The position numbers and the translations under genes were made by a program. DNA of 11,495 bases from Pelagophyceae sp. CCMP2097 (taxonomy: Eukaryota; Sar; Pelagophyceae), in NCBI GenBank assembly GCA_026770575.1, contig MU657284.1, forward strand, positions 132,712-144,206, written 5' to 3'. Positions 7,821-11,495 of the stretch are shown one piece after another. Numbering within the stretch: the first letter of the stretch is position 1; every line of letters begins with the position of its first letter. Below the pieces are notes generated by a model. That model saw only the letters and a list, made by a program, of their open reading frames with translations. It ran no database searches and had not been told where the DNA came from.

Positions 7821-7893
7821 GCTTGCGTCGTCTAGCGGTCAGGATGCGACCTTGACACGGTTGAGATCATGGGTTCAAATCCCATCGCGAGTA
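7821..7893 (+). tRNA. trnV-GAC: tRNA-Val (anticodon GAC)
   Basis: Acceptor stem GCTTGCG/CGCGAGT, anticodon stem CGACC/GGTTG around loop TTGACAC (anticodon 7854-7856), and T stem ATGGG/CCCAT with loop TTCAAAT. The D arm is GTCT...GGAT. Val with G34 is unexpected for a eukaryotic nuclear gene, where A34 (AAC) normally serves this box. First gene of the array; only a TTT run follows. Confidence 0.85.
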
Positions 7894-7903
7894 CTCTTTC
7901 CCT

Positions 7904-7974
7904 CTCAGAGTGATGTAGTGGTAACATCAGTCGTTGCCATCGACTGTCCCCGGGTCCGATTCCCGGCTCTGAGA
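7904..7974 (+). tRNA. trnG-GCC: tRNA-Gly (GCC)
   Basis: Acceptor CTCAGAG/CTCTGAG, short D stem ATG/CAT, anticodon stem AGTCG/CGACT with loop TTGCCAT (anticodon 7936-7938), T stem CCGGG/CCCGG. The T loop reads TCCGATT rather than TTCGATT, a small departure in the B box. It starts only 10 nt after tRNA-Val. Confidence 0.85.
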
Positions 7975-8033
7975 TTACAACCGCTATTACAGCGCCCGTT
8001 TCAGTTGCGGTCGTGGCAGTCACAATAACACCG

Positions 8034-8105
8034 TCCCTGTTCGTATAGTGGTCAGTATCTCCGCCTGTCACGCGGAAGACCGGGGTTCAATTCCCCGACA
8101 GGGAG
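8034..8105 (+). tRNA. trnD-GTC: tRNA-Asp (GTC)
   Basis: Acceptor TCCCTGT/ACAGGGA, discriminator G, anticodon stem TCCGC/GCGGA with loop CTGTCAC (anticodon 8067-8069), T stem CGGGG/CCCCG with loop TTCAATT. The fold is complete and canonical. Confidence 0.92.
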
Positions 8106-8157
8106 TTTCCAGTGATTCGGTAGCTGAGTCGGCGAATGGACATCGGTCGCTGAGCTT

Positions 8158-8229
8158 GCTTCTTTAGCTCAGTGGTAGAGCACCACCCTCGTAAGGTGAT
8201 GGTCCACGGTTCGATCCCGTGAAGGAGCT
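8158..8229 (+). tRNA. trnT-CGT: tRNA-Thr (CGT)
   Basis: Acceptor GCTTCTT/AAGGAGC, D stem GCTC/GAGC, anticodon loop CTCGTAA (anticodon 8190-8192), T stem CACGG/CCGTG with loop TTCGATC. The outermost anticodon-stem pair is a C-A mismatch and the discriminator is T. Otherwise it is intact. Confidence 0.88.
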
Positions 8230-8262
8230 TTGGCGTCCCGACAGGGCGTCTTTGCGGTATGT

Positions 8263-8340
8263 GCGGTCTTGGCCGAGCGGTCTAAGGCGCTAGTTTAAGG
8301 CACTAGTCTTCGGGCGCGGGTTCGAATCCCGCAGACCGTA
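8263..8340 (+). tRNA. trnL-AAG: tRNA-Leu (AAG)
   Basis: A class II tRNA with acceptor GCGGTCT/AGACCGT, discriminator A, D stem GCC/GGC, anticodon stem CTAGT/ACTAG with loop TTAAGGC (anticodon 8297-8299), a short variable arm, and T stem GCGGG/CCCGC. A34 is the usual eukaryotic form. Confidence 0.92.
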
Positions 8341-8376
8341 ATTAAATCCCCTTAGATACCCGGTATTACCCGGCGT

Positions 8377-8415
8377 GGGGGATTAGCTCAGGGGCAGAGC
8401 GATCGCTTCGCATGC
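8377..8415 (+). pseudogene. Truncated tRNA-Ala (CGC), 5' half only
   Basis: The sequence matches the intact tRNA-Ala(TGC) at 9279 through the acceptor 5' strand (GGGGGAT), D arm (GCTC/GAGC), anticodon 5' stem (ATCGC) and loop TTCGCAT (anticodon 8409-8411). It then breaks off two bases into the 3' anticodon stem. No T arm or 3' acceptor strand follows before tRNA-Trp, which starts 20 nt later. Confidence 0.85.
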
Positions 8416-8435
8416 CACATCCTGCTGAGCGGTGC

Positions 8436-8507
8436 GGTCTAGTAGATCAACGGTAGATCGTCAGATTCCAGTCCTGAAGGTTGCGTGTTCGAATCACGTC
8501 TGGATCA
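8436..8507 (+). tRNA. trnW-CCA: tRNA-Trp (CCA)
   Basis: Acceptor GGTCTAG/CTGGATC with two wobble pairs, D stem GATC/GATC, anticodon loop TTCCAGT (anticodon 8468-8470), T stem GCGTG/CACGT with loop TTCGAAT. The innermost anticodon-stem pair is an A-C mismatch. Confidence 0.88.
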
Positions 8508-8540
8508 TTGCGCCTGTCAAAAAAGCAACTCACAGCACTG

Positions 8541-8613
8541 GCCTAGCTAGCTCAGTCGGTAGAGCGCACGACTCTTAATCGTGTGGTCGGGGGTTCGAGC
8601 CCCCCGTTGGGTG
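8541..8613 (+). tRNA. trnK-CTT: tRNA-Lys (CTT)
   Basis: Acceptor GCCTAGC/GTTGGGT (wobble-rich), discriminator G, D stem GCTC/GAGC, anticodon stem CACGA/TCGTG with loop CTCTTAA (anticodon 8574-8576), T stem GGGGG/CCCCC with loop TTCGAGC. Confidence 0.93.
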
Positions 8614-8646
8614 GTCTAAAAATGATTCTCAGTTGAATTTACCTGT

Positions 8647-8720
8647 GCTCCCTTAGCTCAGTTGGTTAGAGCGTGGGTCTAATAAACCCAAGGTCGCCGG
8701 TTCGAGCCCGGCAGGGAGTA
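8647..8720 (+). tRNA. trnI-AAT: tRNA-Ile (AAT)
   Basis: Acceptor GCTCCCT/AGGGAGT, discriminator A, D stem GCTC/GAGC, anticodon stem TGGGT/ACCCA with loop CTAATAA (anticodon 8681-8683), T stem GCCGG/CCGGC. A34 is expected to be edited to inosine, as in eukaryotes. Confidence 0.94.
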
Positions 8721-8730
8721 CATCTTAATC

Positions 8731-8802
8731 GTGGGGTTAGCTCAGTGGTAGAGCGTTCGATTGCAGTTCGAATGGTCACCTGTTCAATCCAGGTACTCCA
8801 CT
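8731..8802 (+). tRNA. trnC-GCA: tRNA-Cys (GCA)
   Basis: Acceptor GTGGGGT/ACTCCAC, discriminator T, anticodon stem TTCGA/TCGAA with loop TTGCAGT (anticodon 8763-8765), T stem ACCTG/CAGGT with loop TTCAATC. Only 10 nt separate it from tRNA-Ile and 5 nt from tRNA-Gln. Confidence 0.93.
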
Positions 8803-8807
8803 CTTAT

Positions 8808-8880
8808 GGTCTCATAGTCTAGTTGGTTAGGACTGTGGGTTCTGATTCCACCAGCCTGAGTTCGAATCTCGGTGAGACCT
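8808..8880 (+). tRNA. trnQ-CTG: tRNA-Gln (CTG)
   Basis: Acceptor GGTCTCA/TGAGACC, anticodon stem GTGGG/TCCAC with loop TTCTGAT (anticodon 8842-8844), T stem CTGAG/CTCGG with loop TTCGAAT. It is one of few genes here followed closely by TTTT (8882-8885). A GGCGATC/GATCGCC hairpin follows. Confidence 0.93.
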
Positions 8881-8914
8881 GTTTTCGACAGGGCGATCTT
8901 CAACGATCGCCATT

Positions 8915-8929
8915 GGGGGCATAGCTCAG

Positions 8930-8961
<32 letters not shown>

Positions 8962-8987
8962 CTCGAGTTCGATTCTTGATGCCTCCA
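8915..8987 (+). tRNA. trnA-AGC: tRNA-Ala (AGC), copy 1
   Basis: Acceptor GGGGGCA/TGCCTCC, discriminator A, anticodon stem CGCGC/GCGCG with loop TTAGCAT (anticodon 8948-8950), T stem TCGAG/CTTGA with loop TTCGATT. Nearly identical to copy 2 at 9388. Confidence 0.94.
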
Positions 8988-9009
8988 GAAATATACCAAC
9001 AACATACCA

Positions 9010-9082
9010 GCTAGCGTGGCCCAATGGATAAGGCGCATGACTACGAATCATGAGATTCCGGGTTCGAGTCCCGGCGTTGGTT
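9010..9082 (+). tRNA. trnR-ACG: tRNA-Arg (ACG)
   Basis: Acceptor GCTAGCG/CGTTGGT (wobble-rich), D stem GCC/GGC, anticodon stem CATGA/TCATG with loop CTACGAA (anticodon 9043-9045), T stem CCGGG/CCCGG. Its near twin at 9490 carries TCG. Confidence 0.92.
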
Positions 9083-9090
9083 TAACTCCC

Positions 9091-9179
9091 CCTAGCTTAG
9101 CTCAGTTGGTAGAGCGTTTGACTGTAGAACAACAACAACAACCATCAAATGGTCGCTGGTTCGATTCCGGCAGCTGGGA
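9091..9179 (+). tRNA. trnY-GTA: tRNA-Tyr (GTA) with 16-nt intron
   Basis: Acceptor CCTAGCT/AGCTGGG, discriminator A, anticodon stem TTTGA/TCAAA. The anticodon (9124-9126, GTA) is followed by G37 and then a 16-nt intron, 9128-9143, which is an AAC microsatellite. The intron sits at the canonical 37/38 site. T stem GCTGG/CCGGC. TTTT follows at 9183. Confidence 0.92.
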
Positions 9180-9278
9180 CAATTTTCGCATCTTCCTTTC
9201 TCGCTCCTGTGAAAGCACATTGTCACCCTCTTTCGTGTGCAACTCCTCGCCTTCGACTTTCGAGTCGGTAGGCCGAGT

Positions 9279-9350
9279 GGGGAATTAGCTCAGGGGTAGA
9301 GCGATCGCTTTGCATGCGATAGGTCGCGAGTTCGATTCTTGCATTCTCCA
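9279..9350 (+). tRNA. trnA-TGC: tRNA-Ala (TGC)
   Basis: Acceptor GGGGAAT/ATTCTCC with one wobble, discriminator A, anticodon stem ATCGC/GCGAT with loop TTTGCAT (anticodon 9311-9313), T stem GCGAG/CTTGC. The truncated Ala(CGC) at 8377 is a close relative. The 99-nt gap before it holds no tRNA. Confidence 0.93.
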
Positions 9351-9387
9351 CACAAATGTGTACGACAACAACAGTTTGACACTGTTC

Positions 9388-9460
9388 GGGGGCATAGCTC
9401 AGCTGGCAGAGCGCGCGCTTAGCATGCGCGAGGTCTCGAGTTCGATTCTTGATGCCTCCA
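9388..9460 (+). tRNA. trnA-AGC: tRNA-Ala (AGC), copy 2
   Basis: Same sequence as copy 1 at 8915 apart from two bases in the D loop (GCTGGCA for GTTGGTA). Anticodon 9421-9423. TTTT follows at 9463. Confidence 0.94.
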
Positions 9461-9489
9461 ACTTTTCAGATATGGCGAATACCAGTCTA

Positions 9490-9562
9490 GCTAGCGTGGC
9501 CTAATGGATAAGGCGCATGACTTCGAATCATGAGATTCCGGGTTCGAGTCCCGGCGTTGGTT
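9490..9562 (+). tRNA. trnR-TCG: tRNA-Arg (TCG)
   Basis: Identical to tRNA-Arg(ACG) at 9010 except for one D-loop base and the anticodon loop, CTTCGAA (anticodon 9523-9525). A perfect palindrome, CTTTAAAATTTTAAAG, follows at 9567-9582 and could aid termination. Confidence 0.93.
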
Positions 9563-9613
9563 CTTTCTTTAAAATTTTAAAGACAGCAGCTGCCATTCTT
9601 CAGCAACATCACT

Positions 9614-9802
9614 GCCTTCGTAGCTCAGCTGGTCAGAGCATCAGACTGTTATTCTGGCAGTTTCTTCACAAATGCACAGCATTTCCAGCGATATCGTCTG
9701 ATATTTCATTATCGGCGATTTCACCCGGAATCCTTCCGGGATCGTTGAAGCAGACACAGAACTTCCATCTGGGGGTCGCAGGTTCGACCCCTGCCGAGGG
9801 CG
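9614..9802 (+). tRNA. trnN-GTT: tRNA-Asn (GTT) with 115-nt intron
   Basis: Acceptor GCCTTCG/CGAGGGC, discriminator G, D stem GCTC/GAGC, anticodon 5' stem TCAGA (9641-9645), anticodon GTT (9648-9650), A37 at 9651. The 3' half resumes with A38 and TCTGG (9768-9772), then T stem GCAGG/CCTGC. The intervening 115 nt (9652-9766) sit at the canonical intron site. TCTGG also occurs at the start of the intron (9653-9657). The intron holds a CCCGGAA/TTCCGGG hairpin. Confidence 0.88.
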
Positions 9803-10164
9803 CATCCGTTAATCAAGACAGCAGTTGTCAAACGCCAACACAACATCGTCGTCTCAGCGACTTTACACACTTCTTTAAAATGACTCGGCTTCTCTTTTTG
9901 TTCTATCATGCACTCTACTGAGGCTGTTAAAACCAACAGGCGGGGCCGCCGTGGCTGGATTCACACAATGGCTTTTTCCACGTTCCCAACGAAGGGACCG
10001 CGGCTGTGATGGGCATTGCTGCGCCGGATGGGCCTCGGCTCGGCGCTTGGTGCGACGACAGCGGACCTATGAGTGTCGTGTCGCCTCGGGGGAGCAGCTG
10101 CGCTATACAAAGTATTGGCACTGCCGCCCTTCTTTTCGCCGTCTCGGCATTTGGAGGGTTGTCT
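9803..10164. other. Region after the tRNA array, no firm gene
   Basis: Bases 9803-9935 are A/T-rich with no signal seen. From about 9936 one plus-strand frame without an ATG reads AGPPWLDSHNGFFHVPNEG and then AVMGIAAPDGPRLGAWCDDS and a hydrophobic run, staying open to 10275. It looks somewhat protein-like and faintly recalls a subtilase segment, but coding bias is only moderate, so it is not called as a gene. Confidence 0.2.
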
Positions 10165-10362
10165 CTATGGGGGCTTGCGCCGGAGCTCCCAAGCGCCGCT
10201 TGGACGGGGGTGCGTGAGGTACATGCGGAGCTTGCGGCCGTGGAACTTCGTGTAGACGAACGCGAGGTACTGTAGCAGCGAGGCCGCGTCCTTGCCGCCA
10301 CCACGAAACCGACGTTGGCGCGGCCGTCAAAACAGCGCAGGTCGCAGACGTCGTAATGATGA
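10165..10362 (-). pseudogene. Decayed protein fragment, possibly DUF3431-like
   Basis: The minus strand reads HHYDVCDLRCFDGRANVG in one frame and, after a 14-nt stretch (10296-10309), GKDAASLLQYLAFVYTKFHG then RKLRMYLTHPR in another, with strong G/C third positions on both sides. Dropping the 14 nt would give NVGKDAASLLQYL, which resembles the N-x-G-[RK]-[DE]-x-x-[ST]-Y-L core of DUF3431 proteins; this match is from memory and tentative. The stop is at 10165. The stretch has no GT-AG borders, so an insertion is likelier than an intron. Confidence 0.3.
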
Positions 10363-10379
10363 GACTCTGCGCGTGCGCT

Positions 10380-10676
10380 GGAATGGACCATCAGCACGGC
10401 AGTCGGAGCGGCACGATGCGCGCACGTCGGCACGGCCGTCGGAGCAGCACGAGGCACAGTCGCCGGGCGTCGGCGCGATCGTCGGGACGGCAGTCGGAGC
10501 GGCTTGGGGAGCGGGCACCAGAGCGGAGACCGTCGGCACGACCATCGGTACGACAGTCGGAGCAACACGAGGCGCGCACGTCGCCACGGCCATCGGAGCA
10601 ACAAGGGGCGCAGATGCCGGGCGTCGGCGCGGTCGCCGGAATAGCAGTCGGGGCGGCTTGGGGAGCGGGCGAAAAA
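10380..10676. repeat. Degenerate GC-rich tandem repeat, about 30-bp and 154-bp periods
   Basis: Variants of GTCGGCACGGCCGTCGGAGC recur at roughly 30-bp spacing. A larger unit, starting GCCGGGCGTCGGCGCG and ending GGCGGCTTGGGGAGCGGGC, appears at about 10462 and again at about 10616. One plus frame reads VGTAVGAA, VGTTIGTTVGATRGA and similar over part of the array. It is probably a non-coding minisatellite, though a repetitive protein is not excluded. Confidence 0.7.
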
Positions 10677-10722
10677 GGTTGTAGATAAACTTGAGCAGGC
10701 TGTATGTAGACTGTTACGCTGC

Positions 10723-11071
10723 GTCCCTGGGGACCCAGGCCAGCGGTATGTCGCTTAGTCTGGGTTACTATGGTTGGTTAGGGGACTCCTTTTCTTCGGG
10801 TCGAACGTGAAAGAACGTTATTTCCTGGAGGTTGCCCAGGAAAGAACATCCTTTCAACGAACTCGGCCAACGGTCGTCTGGCGAGAGGACGTTCATGCAA
10901 GGGCCGCGCGCTGGCGGTATGATGTCGGTTGGTATATATCGGACGGAGATCGGGCCGACTCGGGAGTATCAAGCGAGTCGGTGCGGGGATATTGTTCAAG
11001 GTATTACGGAAGTGGATGGGATGAAATCCAGTCCGGTACGGAATGTAACAACCCGCCCTTCAAAAGAAGGG
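10723..11071. other. Second hairpin-rich, lower-GC stretch
   Basis: Stem-loops seen: GTCCC/GGGAC at 10723-10734, AACGT/ACGTT at 10804-10819, TTTCCTGG/CCAGGAAA at 10821-10843, CCGACTCG/CGAGTCGG at 10955-10981 and CCCTTC/GAAGGG at 11056-11071. A TATA-like GGTATATATC lies at 10931-10940. Frames are open here (for example 10832-11077, starting MPRKEHPFNELG) but none has the G/C-ending codon bias of the clear genes. It may be a structured RNA or a mobile-element relic; I recognise neither. Confidence 0.35.
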
Positions 11072-11151
11072 TCGTAGAAACCAAGAGGAGCAGGATAGTA
11101 GTTTAGTGTTCGGTAACTGGGTAAAGAGGACGGACCTCAACTCAGCGATGA

Positions 11152-11495
11152 CGGTTCCTGACAACCTCAAGCGCCGCACCTCGGCCTCCTGAGCGCGGGC
11201 GCACCTCGCGACCTCGTTCACCGGAGCCAGGCGCACGTGCTCCGGGCAGTCCCGAAACCCCGAACTCTCCCGTGGCCCTGGGGCGGTTTTGCCCTTTCCC
11301 TGCAGCCGTTTTACCTCATTGCTCAGGCGTCCGGCGCAACGCGGACCCGGCGCTCGGCCTCGACGTGCACCGCCCTGGCCCGCTCGTGCCCATGCCCCCT
11401 GACGGCGTCATGGCGGACCCGGCGCTCGGCCTCGACCTGCACTGCCTGGACCCGATCTTGCCCATGCCGCCCGGCGGCGTCGTGGCGGACTCGGC
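11152..11495 (+). CDS. Possible repetitive-protein exon, runs off the window
   Basis: One plus frame is open from 11152 (after a TGA) to the window end. It begins with Pro/Arg-rich sequence and passes into two 24-residue repeats (ADPALGLD...PMPPDGV and ADPALGLDL...PMPPGGV) and the start of a third. No start codon or clear acceptor was identified. Differences between copies are often at third positions, which favours coding. Confidence 0.3.
11341..11495. repeat. 72-bp tandem repeat, just over two copies
   Basis: Copies begin GCGGACCCGGCGCTCGGCCT at 11341 and 11413 and a third starts at 11485 (GCGGACTCGGC). The 72-bp period equals 24 codons. The array continues past the window edge. Confidence 0.9.

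Noticed and set aside
8106..8157. tRNA-like string (TAGCTGAGTCGG) between tRNA-Asp and tRNA-Thr
   Set aside because: No acceptor, anticodon or T arm can be folded around it in 52 nt.
7821..9802. Viral origin of the tRNA array
   Set aside because: Large algal viruses do carry tRNA clusters, but no viral gene is next to it, and the A34 anticodons and flanking intron-bearing genes fit a nuclear locus better. It is not excluded.
9016..9921. Open frames of 64 to 134 aa across the tRNA array
   Set aside because: They run through folded tRNA genes and repeat tRNA strings such as the T loop in translation. The tRNA structure explains the sequence.
10380..10676. CRISPR-like repeat array
   Set aside because: Repeats are degenerate, spaced irregularly, have no unique spacers, and the DNA is eukaryotic.

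Overview
The window reads as nuclear DNA of a GC-rich unicellular eukaryote, most likely an alga. Protein genes are rebuilt only by joining exons across short GT-AG introns of about 70 to 270 nt, and most donors read GTGCG. Coding codons end almost always in G or C. The tRNA genes use eukaryotic-type A34 anticodons (AGC, ACG, AAT, AAG), and two carry introns after position 37. Composition and protein style recall pelagophytes such as Aureococcus, but that is an impression from memory and no marker gene proves it. Nothing looks bacterial.

Layout. A minus-strand gene (184-2506, four exons, 666 aa) encodes a secretory-pathway protein with a degenerate Rossmann-like segment followed by an FkbM-type methyltransferase domain. 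Divergent from it is a small plus-strand gene (2755-3371) for a one-helix membrane protein. Then come a stretch rich in hairpins (3720-3957), a 12-bp minisatellite (4031-4200) and a possible orphan exon. A seven-exon plus-strand gene (4485-6580) encodes a 426-aa TKL-like pseudokinase. All three catalytic signature residues are replaced, and the protein ends in a CaaX box. Convergent to it is a cysteine-rich, probably secreted protein gene, apparently frameshifted and incomplete at its 5' end (6605-7135).

From 7821 to 9802 lies a dense single-strand array of 17 complete tRNA genes and one truncated tRNA. It includes an unusual Val(GAC), a Tyr gene with a 16-nt AAC-repeat intron, an Asn gene with a 115-nt intron, and a duplicated Ala-Arg pair whose Arg anticodons differ. 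The last 1.7 kb holds a decayed protein fragment, degenerate GC-rich repeats, another hairpin-rich low-GC stretch, and a 72-bp tandem repeat encoding a 24-residue unit that runs off the end.

No shared pathway is evident among the protein genes. The FkbM-type enzyme probably acts on glycans or other secreted products, the pseudokinase is probably a membrane-tethered scaffold, and the tRNA array is a separate translation-related locus. All exon joins come from phase, splice-site and protein-continuity reasoning on this one sequence; no transcript or database was consulted.
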